Notes: generated from the sequence alone by a model not told the origin. 64,000 bases of DNA from JAWVFM01 sp038237625 (GCA_038237625.1 JBBRYM010000007.1:62001-126000); one strand, 5' to 3'. Counted from the first letter of the stretch, positions 40,187-48,434 are shown. Numbers and translations are program-made.

Positions 40187-41430
40187 TGGGGCGCACCCTG
40201 ATCGCAGACCGCTACGAGGTGGGCGACCGCCTCGGCTCGGGCGGGATGTCCACGGTCTACCGGGCGACCGACCTGGTCCTCGAGCGCACCGTGGCGGTCA
40301 AGATCCTCGCCGAGCACCTCTCGGATGACGAGAAGTTCATCGCCCGGTTTCGCCGCGAGGCGCTCGCCGTCGCCAAGCTCATCCATCCCAACATCGTCCA
40401 GGTCTACGACACCGGGGCCGACGGCGACAGTCACTTCATCGTCATGGAGTACGTCGAGGGCCGCTCGGGCGCGCAGCTGCTCCAGACGCGCGGCAGGCTC
40501 GGCCCCGACGCCGCCGTCGAGATCGGCACCCAGGCGTGCGCCGGCCTGGACTACGCGCACAAGCAGGGGATCATCCACCGCGACGTCAAGCCGGGAAACC
40601 TGATGGTGATCGGCGGTCCCGCCGGACGCGGCGCCTCCAGCTTCGCTGCGCACGACCCGCCGACGAACGAGATGACGGTCAAGCTCACGGACTTCGGCAT
40701 CGCTCGGGCAGCGGAGCAGACGCGGCTGACCCAGGTCGGCTCGGTGGTCGGCACGGCCGCGTACCTCTCGCCGGAGCTCGCGCGGGGCGAGGAGCCCACC
40801 CCGGCCGCCGACGTGTACGCGCTCGGCGTCGTCCTCTACCAGCTCCTGACGGCTCGTCTACCCTGGGAGGGGACGACCCTGGCCGAGCTCGCGATGCGAC
40901 GCGACTCCGAGACGCCGCTTCCGCCCAGCTCGTACGACTCCTCGGTTCCCGGCACCCTGTCGACGGTGGTCCTTGCGGCGCTTGCCGGCGATCCCGAGGC
41001 ACGCTACTCCACCTCCCGGGGCCTCTCGCGCGCGCTCCGCGCCGGGCTCGCCGGGACCACGCCGCCGCCGCCCGATGCAAGCGAGGCGCCGACGCGCGCT
41101 CTCGGCGGCGGCAGCGCCACGACCCGCGTGCTCAGCAGCCCGGAGCCCATCACTCCCCTGACGCATGCCGCGGCCCCGCCGCGGCGCCGTGCGGCCGCCC
41201 CGCCCCCCGCCCGCCGCGACGGGGCTGCGGCCAAGCCATCGGCCGGGCGCCGGGTCGGTCGAGCCCTCGCGTTCATCCTCCTAGTCCTGGTGCTGGCGGC
41301 GGTGATCGCCGCGGTGGTCCTCGCGCTGACCAATTCGGGCAGCAAGACCGACGTGGCTCAGTATCTGAAGACGAACGTCAAGGATCAGGTCGACACCGTG
41401 ATCCAATTCATCCGGGATCACACGCAATAG
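40186..41430 (+). CDS. Membrane-anchored Ser/Thr protein kinase (PknB-like, no PASTA repeats)
   Basis: 414 residues. The kinase domain 10-280 has GSGGMSTVY, VAVKIL, HRDVKPGN near 128-135, DFGIA near 167, and AYLSPELARGE for the APE motif. A stretch of about 20 extra residues (GGPAGRGASSFAAHDPP) lies between HRDVKPGN and DFG. A Pro/Ala/Arg-rich juxtamembrane region (285-360) is followed by one membrane helix near 363-384 and only about 30 outside residues. There is thus no sensor domain of its own; the coupled secreted protein may provide one (inference). Confidence 0.95.
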   Translation: MGRTLIADRYEVGDRLGSGGMSTVYRATDLVLERTVAVKILAEHLSDDEKFIARFRREALAVAKLIHPNIVQVYDTGADGDSHFIVMEYVEGRSGAQLLQTRGRLGPDAAVEIGTQACAGLDYAHKQGIIHRDVKPGNLMVIGGPAGRGASSFAAHDPPTNEMTVKLTDFGIARAAEQTRLTQVGSVVGTAAYLSPELARGEEPTPAADVYALGVVLYQLLTARLPWEGTTLAELAMRRDSETPLPPSSYDSSVPGTLSTVVLAALAGDPEARYSTSRGLSRALRAGLAGTTPPPPDASEAPTRALGGGSATTRVLSSPEPITPLTHAAAPPRRRAAAPPPARRDGAAAKPSAGRRVGRALAFILLVLVLAAVIAAVVLALTNSGSKTDVAQYLKTNVKDQVDTVIQFIRDHTQ

Positions 41431-41436
41431 GGATGG

Positions 41437-41447
41437 GCCCTCAGGGC
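41437..41447. terminator. Short GC stem-loop between the kinase and the convergent GT2
   Basis: GCCC-TCA-GGGC lies directly after the kinase stop codon and overlaps the stop region of the convergent gene. There is no T run. It is weak as a terminator. Confidence 0.25.
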
Positions 41448-42289
41448 TGGTTGTCGCCCCAGCGGTAGCCGGCGGCGAACGCGGACTCCCAGAGTCCGTC
41501 CAGGGCCTTGAACCGAGCGCGCTCGAAGCGGGCGGTTGCCGTCCAGACCACGCTGCCCCCCAGCGCCCTACCGAGCTGCCGTGCGGCCCTGGGGGGAGGG
41601 GAGGAGCCCGGGTAGGCTCGGTTGAGCCAAGCCTGGCCGGCGCCGTAGCGCCATGCACGTTGCAGCGCCGGCCGCAGCTGTCCGGTGTGAACATGACCCA
41701 CCTTCGCTTCGGGGCGGTATTCGAGCTCCCAGCCGGCCTCAGCCGCCCGCCAGCAGAACTCGAGGTCGGCTCCCGACCGGACCTCGTGAAAGCCTCCCAG
41801 CTCGGCCCACGCCTCACGGCGGACCATCAGGTTTGCCGTCACCCCGGCCGGATGCGGGCCCTTGGTCAGGTGCGGCGCCACCTCGAGGTGGCGCCGGGCC
41901 ACGAGATAGCGGGCCGCGAGACCGGTCTCGGCCCCCACCCCCTCCACCTCTCCAGCCAGCAGGCCGTGGCGCTCAGCGACGGGCTCGCGGAAGTAGTCGT
42001 CGAGGAGGGTCGCGGGCGGGCGGCAGTCGGCGTCGAGGAAGAGGATCCACTCTCCATCGGCCGCCGCGGCCCCGACGTTGCGCGCGTAGTAGGAGGAACG
42101 GCGGGCGGGGGCGGCGACGAGTCGGGCTCGCGCCGGAAGCGGCGGCCGCGAGGGCAGCGGCCCGTTATCGGCGACGACCACCTCGTCGTCCGGACCGAGG
42201 TCGAGCTCGGCGAGGGCGGAGGCGAGGGCTCCGGCTTCGTGGGGCGCCCCTCCGAAGGGAACAACGACGCTGACCCGCGGCCGACCCAT
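41441..42289 (-). CDS. GT2-family glycosyltransferase
   Basis: 282 residues: RVSVVVPFGGAPHEAG, VVADNGPLPS near 38, YARNVGAAAADGEWILFLDADCRPPATL near 68-95 (metal site DAD), and GFHEVRSGADLEFCWRAAEAG near 167. KVGHVHTGQLRPALQRAWRYG follows, as in rhamnosyl- and galactosyl-transferases of this family. It lacks the RT tail of the other GT2s. The ATG at 42289 lies 8 bases from a TATTGT box on its own strand and shares CATG with a possible start of the divergent GT4. Confidence 0.93.
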   Translation of the reverse strand: MGRPRVSVVVPFGGAPHEAGALASALAELDLGPDDEVVVADNGPLPSRPPLPARARLVAAPARRSSYYARNVGAAAADGEWILFLDADCRPPATLLDDYFREPVAERHGLLAGEVEGVGAETGLAARYLVARRHLEVAPHLTKGPHPAGVTANLMVRREAWAELGGFHEVRSGADLEFCWRAAEAGWELEYRPEAKVGHVHTGQLRPALQRAWRYGAGQAWLNRAYPGSSPPPRAARQLGRALGGSVVWTATARFERARFKALDGLWESAFAAGYRWGDNQP

Positions 42290-42296
42290 GGCACAT

Positions 42297-42303
42297 CACA
42301 ATA
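42297..42303. promoter_or_regulatory. Overlapping divergent -10 boxes of the GT2 and GT4 genes
   Basis: On the minus strand TATTGT (42298-42303) ends 8 bases before the ATG at 42289. On the plus strand CACAAT (42297-42302) ends 9 bases before the GTG at 42312. No Shine-Dalgarno is present on either side. The two boxes share five of six positions. Confidence 0.45.
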
Positions 42304-42311
42304 AGACCGCC

Positions 42312-43424
42312 GTGCGGATCGCCATCGTCCACGACAAGCTCGTCCAGTTCGGCGGGGCCGAACGGGTTGTGCGCGACATGCGGCGCATCTGGCCCGACGC
42401 CGACCTCTATACGAGCGCCTTCGATCCGGACCTGGTCCGCCGCGAAGGCCTGGGCGAGGTGCGCGCAACGTTCCTGCAGAGGATGCCCGGCGGAGTCGAG
42501 CAATCGCGCTGGCTGATGCCGTTCTACGACCTCGCCTTTCGCAGCCTCGACCTCGACGGCTACGACCTGGTGCTGAGCTCGTCGGCGATGTTCGCCAAGA
42601 GCGTCCGCTCCAAAGCAGCGCCGCACCTCTGCTACTGCCACATCCCGGTCAGGTATCTGTGGGAGTACCGCGACAGTCACATCGGAGAGCTGCCCCACCC
42701 CGCTCCGGTGCGATTGGCGGCTTCGCTGACGGTCCCCTGGCTACGAAGACGGGACCTGCGCGCCGTCGCCGGCGTCGACATGTTCGTCGCCAATTCCCAT
42801 GCGATCGCCGACCAGATCCGCCGCCACTATGGCCGCGAGGCCGAGGTGGTTCCCCCGGGCGTCGACTCGACCCCGTTCGCGGGAGCGCACGAGCGCGGCG
42901 ACTACCTATTGCTGGTCGCGCGCCTGTATCCGTACAAGCGGGTCGATCTGGCGATCGAAGCCGCGAACCGGCTAGGGGTCCCGCTCAAGATCGTCGGCGA
43001 GGGGAGCGACCGCCCACGGCTCGAGCAGCTCGCGGGAGACACGGTCGAGTTCCTCGGCTGGGTCGTGGAGGAGGACAAGCCGGCCCTGTTCGGATCGGCT
43101 CGCGCGTTGCTGGCGCCGCAGATCGAGGACTTCGGCATCGTCATGGTCGAAGCCCTGGCCGCCGGCACGCCCGTGGTCGCGCTGAACCGCGGCGGCGCCG
43201 TCGACATCCTCAGCGACGGCGAAACCGGCGTGCTGTTCTCTCGCCAAACCGCCGACGAGCTCGTCGACGCCATCGGCAGGCTCGAACGCGAGAGCTTCGA
43301 TCGCGAGGTGCTGCGCGCGCGGGCTCGCGCCTTCAGCCCCGAGCGCTTTCAGGCGTCGATTCGCGAGCTCGCCGAACGGGCACTCGCCGCCGGCAAGACG
43401 GGCAAACCGGTCGCAGCGTCGTAA
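42312..43424 (+). CDS. GT4-family glycosyltransferase (GGAER group)
   Basis: 370 residues from the GTG at 42312, chosen because the only nearby -10 box lies 9 bases upstream; an ATG at 42288 would add eight polar residues and overlap the start codon of the divergent gene. RIAIVHDKLVQFGGAERVVR is the acceptor loop. LCYCHIPVRYLWEYRD near 105, VANSHAIADQIRRHYGREAEV near 160 and IEDFGIVMVEALAAGTPVV near 278 (E-x7-E) match the GT4 at 31.3 kb. It ends 76 bases inside the convergent GT4 gene. Confidence 0.93.
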   Translation: MRIAIVHDKLVQFGGAERVVRDMRRIWPDADLYTSAFDPDLVRREGLGEVRATFLQRMPGGVEQSRWLMPFYDLAFRSLDLDGYDLVLSSSAMFAKSVRSKAAPHLCYCHIPVRYLWEYRDSHIGELPHPAPVRLAASLTVPWLRRRDLRAVAGVDMFVANSHAIADQIRRHYGREAEVVPPGVDSTPFAGAHERGDYLLLVARLYPYKRVDLAIEAANRLGVPLKIVGEGSDRPRLEQLAGDTVEFLGWVVEEDKPALFGSARALLAPQIEDFGIVMVEALAAGTPVVALNRGGAVDILSDGETGVLFSRQTADELVDAIGRLERESFDREVLRARARAFSPERFQASIRELAERALAAGKTGKPVAAS

Positions 43425-44518
43425 GCGCGCTCGAGCGCCTGCGCCTGGCGCTCGAGGGAGAAGGTGCCGAGCGCGCGCGCGCGAGCGGCCGATCCCAACC
43501 GCCGGCGGCGCTCCGGGTCGCGGTGAAGCTCGAGGATCGCCGTCGCCAGCGCCTGCGGATCGCCGGCGGGCACGAGGACGCCGGTGTCGGGGGTGAGCTG
43601 CTCGGCGATCCCGTCGACGCGACTGCCCACGACCGCGAGCCCCGAGGCCATCGCCTCGAGGACGACCAGTGGGAAGGGATCGGAGCGCGACGGCATGGCG
43701 AAGATGTCGAGCGCGGCCAGCTCCGCCTGGGCGTCGGCATGGGCCACGTGCTCGACGCCCGGCGGAAGCGCGGCGATGAGCTCCTGAGCCCATTCGCGAT
43801 CCAGGGGATTGTCGAGGCCGCCGACCAATCGAAAGGCGACGTCCTCGGTCTGGCCGCGGACGATTCTCGCGGCCTCGAGAAAGACGTCCGTGCCCTTGCG
43901 GGGCGAAAGGACGCCGATCGTGCCGACCAGGGTCGCGCCCTCCGCCGAGCGCTCCGGCGGTGCGGGCAGGTCCGGCGCGCCCTCGAAGATGACCTCGGCG
44001 GGCGCGCGAGGGCTCGAGAGGGCGACCGCCCCCGCCTCCGAGACCCCGGCGACGACGGCGGCCACCCGGTGCGCAACCGCGCGGGCGCCCCGGCCCTTCC
44101 AGCCGGCGGGCGGGATCTCGTGGACGTGCATGACGACCCGCCGCCGCTCCAGCCTCGCGATCACGCCCTCGGGCATCGCGTACAGGGAGTTGACGTGGAC
44201 GACGGCCGGGTCCGCCTCGGCGATCAGGCGCCGCAGACCGCCGTAGTAGCGCCGCGCGCGGCCGAGCCGCCGGCGCGCCCCGGGATTGCTGCGCAGGGCG
44301 GCCAGGCTGTAGCCGATGAACGGCGCCGGCTCGCCGCGCGCGCGCAGGCCGCGGCGCTCGAGCTCGTCGAAGAGCGGGCTCGGCCGCGGCGCCCAGAAGA
44401 CGAATCGCCAGCCCCGGCTCTCCAGCAGCGGGATGACCCGAAGGATCGACAGCGACGCTCCGCCGACGGTCTCGCCGTGGAGGACCACGAGAACGGTTCG
44501 CCCGTCGCCGCCGCTCAC
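43349..44518 (-). CDS. GT4-family glycosyltransferase
   Basis: 389 residues from the GTG at 44518. GRTVLVVLHGETVGGASLSI is the acceptor loop, followed by HVNSLYAMPEGVI near 112, MHVHEIPPAGW near 133, IGVLSPRKGTDVFLEAARIV near 202 and AMPSRSDPFPLVVLEAMASG near 277 (E-x7-E, here D/E). It starts in a GTGA overlap with tgt and ends overlapping the convergent GT4 by 76 bases, the longest coding overlap in the window. The frame upstream of 44518 lies antisense to tgt and is not used. Confidence 0.92.
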   Translation of the reverse strand: MSGGDGRTVLVVLHGETVGGASLSILRVIPLLESRGWRFVFWAPRPSPLFDELERRGLRARGEPAPFIGYSLAALRSNPGARRRLGRARRYYGGLRRLIAEADPAVVHVNSLYAMPEGVIARLERRRVVMHVHEIPPAGWKGRGARAVAHRVAAVVAGVSEAGAVALSSPRAPAEVIFEGAPDLPAPPERSAEGATLVGTIGVLSPRKGTDVFLEAARIVRGQTEDVAFRLVGGLDNPLDREWAQELIAALPPGVEHVAHADAQAELAALDIFAMPSRSDPFPLVVLEAMASGLAVVGSRVDGIAEQLTPDTGVLVPAGDPQALATAILELHRDPERRRRLGSAARARALGTFSLERQAQALERAYDAATGLPVLPAASARSASSRIDA

Positions 44519-45732
44519 GGGCCGTCGCCGGCCGCCTGCCAGGGGGCCGCGCCGCCGAGCACCGCATCCCGGTAGCGGCCGAAGCGCCCATTCTCGATTG
44601 CCTGCCCGGCCTCGGCAACCAGCCGCTGCAGGTAGGTGAGGTTGTGCAGGCAGAGCAGGCGCACCGCGGTTAATTCCTCGATCCGGGACAGGTAGTGAAT
44701 ATAGGCGCGGGTGTGCCGCCCACAGGCCGGGCACGGGCAGCCGTCGACGAGCGGACCCTGGTCCTCGGACATCGACGCGCGGCGGATGTCGAAACGAAAC
44801 CTCCCGCTCGGCAGCGGGCCGAGCGCCATGCCGTGCCGCGCAAGGCGGGTGGGCATCGCGCAGTCGAAGAGGTCGATGCCGGCGCCGATGCAATGCAGGA
44901 GATCGTCGGGCTCGCCGATCCCGAGCAGGTGCTTGGGCGGAGCGTCTTCGAGCAGGGCCGCGGTCATCGTGACGACCCCGTACATCTCGTCCTTGTCGCG
45001 ACCGAGAGTCCCGCCGATCGCGAGGCCGTCGACGGCCGCGGCCGTCACGAAATCGGCGGAGCCCTGCCGGAGGTCCTCGTGCACTCCGCCCTGGACGATC
45101 CCGAACACCGCCTGGTGCCGAGGGCCGCGCTCGGCATGCCAGGCGAGGCAGCGCTCGAGCCATCGATGCGTGCGCTCGGTGGAGGCCGCCGTGTAGTCGT
45201 AGCCGGCGTGAAACGGCGTGCATTCGTCAAAGGCGAGGGCGATGTCGGAGGCGAGCGCCGCCTGGACGGCCATCGACTCCTCCGGTCCCATGAAGCGTTC
45301 CGAGCCGTCGATGTAGGAGCGGAAGCGAACACCGCGCTCGGAGATCTCCACGACCCTCCCGGACGAGCCCGCCCCGCCCCTGCGGCCCTTGACCTCGTCG
45401 GCGACGCCACCATGCGCCAGCGAGAACACCTGGAAGCCGCCGGAATCGGTGATCACCGCGCCGCCCCAGCCCATGAACTCGCGCAGCCCGCCGAGATTCG
45501 CGATCCGTTCCTCTCCCGGCGCGAGAAAGAGGTGGAAGGTGTTGCCGAGAACCATGTCGAATCCCAGCGCGGCGACGTCTGCCGCGCTCAACGACCGCAC
45601 CGAGCCACGGGTCGCGAGCGGGATGAAGGCGGGCGTCCTCACCGCCCCGCCGCCCAGATGGAGCAACCCTGTACGCGCGCCGGCGTCCCGCGACGTGACC
45701 TCGAACCGCAGCCGCTCCGGATCGTCCCGCAT
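44515..45732 (-). CDS. tgt: tRNA-guanine transglycosylase (queuine tRNA-ribosyltransferase)
   Basis: 405 residues. It exchanges G34 of GUN-anticodon tRNAs for preQ1 or queuine. GFDMVLGNTFHLFLAPGEE near 57, VITDSGGFQVFSLAHGG near 92 (general Asp), GIVQGGVHEDLR near 212, HLLGIGEPDDLLHCIGAGID near 255, and FDCAMPTRLARHGMA near 277 (nucleophile Asp) mark the family. The zinc site is CPCPACGRHTRAYIHYL near 321 plus CLHNLTYL. TRLARHG replaces the usual TRNARNG. It is translated in a chain methyltransferase-tgt-GT4 with one- and four-base overlaps. The neighbourhood is unusual because no queuosine synthesis gene is nearby. Confidence 0.96.
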   Translation of the reverse strand: MRDDPERLRFEVTSRDAGARTGLLHLGGGAVRTPAFIPLATRGSVRSLSAADVAALGFDMVLGNTFHLFLAPGEERIANLGGLREFMGWGGAVITDSGGFQVFSLAHGGVADEVKGRRGGAGSSGRVVEISERGVRFRSYIDGSERFMGPEESMAVQAALASDIALAFDECTPFHAGYDYTAASTERTHRWLERCLAWHAERGPRHQAVFGIVQGGVHEDLRQGSADFVTAAAVDGLAIGGTLGRDKDEMYGVVTMTAALLEDAPPKHLLGIGEPDDLLHCIGAGIDLFDCAMPTRLARHGMALGPLPSGRFRFDIRRASMSEDQGPLVDGCPCPACGRHTRAYIHYLSRIEELTAVRLLCLHNLTYLQRLVAEAGQAIENGRFGRYRDAVLGGAAPWQAAGDGP

Positions 45733-46538
45733 CAGTGGGGCTCCTCAAAACGTTTCACCGGAAATGACGGCCACAGATCGCCGCCTCTCACCCTCGACGC
45801 GATCCGGCGCGCTCGTCCGCCCGCCAAGCGACCGATGCCGAGGAGTCGCGCGGGCCACGGTCGAGGCGGGCTCGAGTACGCGAGCAGGTGCGAGCGGCCG
45901 TGGTAGACGCGGTAGGCGAGAACTCCCCGGCGAGCGGCACGCCGTCGGATCGCGGCTATCGGCAGCGCGCGGTGCATCGGCTGATCGTCCTCCTCGCTCT
46001 CGAGCAGGTTCACGACGACGATTCGCGCGCGAGTCTCCAGCTCTCCGAGAAACGCAGACGGATCCGCGACATGCTCGATGACGTCGAAGGAATACGCGGC
46101 GTCGAAGCCCCCCGGGACCTCCACCTCCAGATCGTGAACCGGGGCGTCGAGGCCGCGTCGGCCGAGGCGCCAGCGCAGATACTCGGTACTCGGGTTGCGG
46201 AAGTCGGCGAACTCCACCTCGTAGCCGGCGCCCAGCAGCAGCAGGCCGTCGGACCCGATGCCGCAGCCGTAGTCCAGCACCCGAGCGGGTGGCGGAACGA
46301 TGCGTGTCAGTCGACCGAGGTACGGAAGCTTCGTCCGGGTCATCGCGAACGCCGTGAGGTTGTAGAGGTACGCCCGCGACTCGCGGTAGATGCGGCCCTC
46401 GTCCCCGAGCTCCCGCACCTCGTCGGCGAGGGTCTGCCGGTAGCCCTCGAGGCGCGAGCGATCGAACTCCGCCCCGAGGTACTCGCGGAGCTCCGCCTCC
46501 TCGGCGGCGGGGTCGAGCTCCAGCGAGGGGCCGGTCAT
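45732..46538 (-). CDS. Class I SAM-dependent methyltransferase
   Basis: 268 residues. An N-terminal helical region (ELREYLGAEFDRSRLEGYRQ) precedes the fold. RVLDYGCGIGSDGLLLLGAG near 90 is the SAM loop, followed by VEFADFRNPSTEYLRWRL, FDAAYSFDVIEHVADPSAFL near 150 and RIVVVNLLESEEDD. It resembles methyltransferases of cell-surface glycan clusters, not the CmoB-like set. The ATG lies 7 bases after TATCGT on its strand. Its stop overlaps the tgt start by one base, so tgt may depend on this promoter. Confidence 0.88.
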   Translation of the reverse strand: MTGPSLELDPAAEEAELREYLGAEFDRSRLEGYRQTLADEVRELGDEGRIYRESRAYLYNLTAFAMTRTKLPYLGRLTRIVPPPARVLDYGCGIGSDGLLLLGAGYEVEFADFRNPSTEYLRWRLGRRGLDAPVHDLEVEVPGGFDAAYSFDVIEHVADPSAFLGELETRARIVVVNLLESEEDDQPMHRALPIAAIRRRAARRGVLAYRVYHGRSHLLAYSSPPRPWPARLLGIGRLAGGRARRIASRVRGGDLWPSFPVKRFEEPH

Positions 46539-46545
46539 CGCCGCG

Positions 46546-46551
46546 ACGATA
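46546..46551 (-). promoter_or_regulatory. Probable -10 box (TATCGT) of the methyltransferase-tgt-GT4 operon
   Basis: TATCGT on the minus strand ends 7 bases before the ATG at 46538, with no Shine-Dalgarno. Confidence 0.5.
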
Positions 46552-46571
46552 GGCGCTGCGGAGGCGGTTGG

Positions 46572-46577
46572 TACTTT
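46572..46577 (+). promoter_or_regulatory. Probable -10 box (TACTTT) of the CmoB-like methyltransferase-GT2 pair
   Basis: TACTTT ends 8 bases before the ATG at 46586, with no Shine-Dalgarno. It favours 46586 over the ATG/GTG codons upstream. Confidence 0.45.
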
Positions 46578-46585
46578 GCGGGGCG

Positions 46586-47434
46586 ATGGCGGTCGCGGCT
46601 GCGAACCGTGGGGAGCTGGCGGACGCGATCGCCGCGCGTCAGTGGTACCACACGCTCGAGCTCGCCCCGGGACTCTCGACCCCGGGCTGGTTCGATCTGC
46701 GCGGCCTGCCGGAGCGGATCGGGCTACCGGGCGATCTCGCCGGCAAGCGCTGCCTGGATATCGGGACCTTCGACGGGTTCTGGGCGTTCGAGATGGAGAG
46801 GCGCGGCGCCACCGAGGTCGTGGCGGTCGACCTGCTCGACGGCCAGCGGTTCGACTGGCCGACCGGAAGCGACCCGGCGGTCAAGCGAACGATCACCGAG
46901 CGCAAGGGCACGGGCACCGAAGTCGGCGCTGGCTTCGAGATCGCAAGGCGCGCTCTCGGCTCCGCGGTGGAGCGGCGGGAGCTGAGCGTCTACGACCTCG
47001 ACCCCGAGGACGTGGGCGGCTTCGACTTCGTCTACATGGGCAGCCTGCTCCTCCACCTTCGCGACCCGGTCCGCGGACTCGAACGGGTGCGCGGGGTCTG
47101 CCGGGAAAGGCTGTTGATCTGCGATGCGATCGATCCCAGGCTCGCGCGCCTTCATCCGCGGCTGCCCGTCGCCTGGCTCGACGGCGTCGGACGCCCCTGG
47201 TGGTGGAAGCCGAACCCCGCTGCGCTCGTCCGTATGGCCGAAGCGGCAGGCTTCGCGGTGCTCAGCGGCCCGACCCGGGTCCGCCTTCGACCCGGCGCGG
47301 GACAGAGCACAGTTCCCCTTCGCCAGGCAGTCCGGGGGTTGGCTTCGAGACAGGGCCGCGCCGCCGGCTTCAGCGCTCGCCTGGGCGACCCGCACTGCGC
47401 CCTGCTTCTGCGCCCCGTGGCCCCGGATGACTGA
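46586..47434 (+). CDS. CmoB-like class I methyltransferase, paralogue 5
   Basis: 282 residues: RQWYHTLELAPGLSTPGWFDL near 18-38, RCLDIGTFDGFWAFEMERRG near 56, VVAVDLLDGQRFDWP near 78, and GSLLLHLRDPVRGLERVR near 152. It is closest to paralogue 1 (the SAM loop is identical) although 26 kb away. It is coupled to the following GT2 by an eight-base overlap. Its substrate is unknown; a methylated sugar is inferred from the coupling. Confidence 0.88.
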   Translation: MAVAAANRGELADAIAARQWYHTLELAPGLSTPGWFDLRGLPERIGLPGDLAGKRCLDIGTFDGFWAFEMERRGATEVVAVDLLDGQRFDWPTGSDPAVKRTITERKGTGTEVGAGFEIARRALGSAVERRELSVYDLDPEDVGGFDFVYMGSLLLHLRDPVRGLERVRGVCRERLLICDAIDPRLARLHPRLPVAWLDGVGRPWWWKPNPAALVRMAEAAGFAVLSGPTRVRLRPGAGQSTVPLRQAVRGLASRQGRAAGFSARLGDPHCALLLRPVAPDD

Positions 47435-48434
47435 GCTCGCGGCCTGCGACCTCACGGCCGTTATCCCCACGCTCGGAAACCACGCCACGCTCGCCCGGGC
47501 GCTCGACGACTACGAGACTCAGACCGCAGCCGGGAGATTCGAAGTGGTCGTGGCTGCGGACAGGGCCGAGCCCGACCTCCCCGAGATCGAGCGCCTTGCC
47601 GGCACGCGGCCTTATCCGGTCCGCGTGGTCCGGGGTGGGGTTCCGGGGGCGTCCGCCAGCCGCAACGCCGGCTGGCACGAGGCCCGCTCGCCACTCGTCC
47701 TGTTCACCGACGACGACATCCTCCCGACCCCCGACCTCGTTCGCCAGCACCTCGACTGGCACGCTCGCGAGCCCGCGGCCGAGGTCGGCGTGTTGGGGCA
47801 CGTGCGCTGGGCTCGCGAGCTTCGGGTCACCCCGTTCATGCACTGGCTCGACCACGGCGTGCAGTTCGCCTTCCCGCACATCCGCGGGATCGAGGCTGGA
47901 TGGGGCCGCTTCTACACCGCCAATGTGTCGATCAAGGCCGAGCTCCTGAGACGCGTCGGTGGCTTCGACGAACACCGGATGCCCTACCTCTACGAGGACA
48001 TCGACTGGGCGTATCGAGCGGACCGGTTGGGCATGCGCCTGCTCTACAACCGCGCAGCCGTTGCCGAGCACCTGCGCCCGATGACCCTGGAGCTCTGGAA
48101 ACAGCGAGCGCGGCGCCTGGCCCTGAGCGAACGCGAGTTCGTCCGCCTGCACCCGGACGTGGAGCCCTATTTCCACAAGCGATTTACGAGCGCGATCCAG
48201 AGCCCGCCGGCACGAGGGCTCGGACGAAATCTCATCCGCTGGATTCCGCGGCGATTTCCACTCCTCGGCCGGCACGCCTGGCTGAGCGCCGACATGTACT
48301 ACGGCCAAGCCATCGGACCCGAGTTCCTCGACGCCTGGAATCGAGCCGAGGCGTCGGGCGGGCGCGGTCAGCCCGAACTGTCGGAGAGGCTCGACGCGGG
48401 ACTACCCGGAGGTTCCTCGCCCGGACCGAAGTAG
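47427..48434 (+). CDS. GT2-family glycosyltransferase
   Basis: 335 residues. LTAVIPTLGNHATLARALDD, FEVVVAADRAEPD near 36, RNAGWHEARSPLVLFTDDDILPTPDLV near 75-100 (metal site DDD), and FDEHRMPYLYEDIDWAYRAD near 183 are the GT-A landmarks. The last 100 residues are basic and aromatic (KRFTSAIQSPPARG, HAWLSADMYYGQAIG) with no membrane tail, so it differs from the RT-tail GT2s. Its 5' end overlaps the upstream methyltransferase by eight bases, and its last 67 bases overlap the convergent acyltransferase gene. Confidence 0.92.
   Translation: MTELAACDLTAVIPTLGNHATLARALDDYETQTAAGRFEVVVAADRAEPDLPEIERLAGTRPYPVRVVRGGVPGASASRNAGWHEARSPLVLFTDDDILPTPDLVRQHLDWHAREPAAEVGVLGHVRWARELRVTPFMHWLDHGVQFAFPHIRGIEAGWGRFYTANVSIKAELLRRVGGFDEHRMPYLYEDIDWAYRADRLGMRLLYNRAAVAEHLRPMTLELWKQRARRLALSEREFVRLHPDVEPYFHKRFTSAIQSPPARGLGRNLIRWIPRRFPLLGRHAWLSADMYYGQAIGPEFLDAWNRAEASGGRGQPELSERLDAGLPGGSSPGPK

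Noticed and set aside
19739..47434. A tRNA wobble-modification island (CmoB-like genes plus tgt)
   Set aside because: The theme is tempting because CmoB and Tgt both act on the wobble base, but five divergent CmoB-like copies coupled to glycosyltransferases fit glycan methylation better, and no cmoA or queuosine gene is present.
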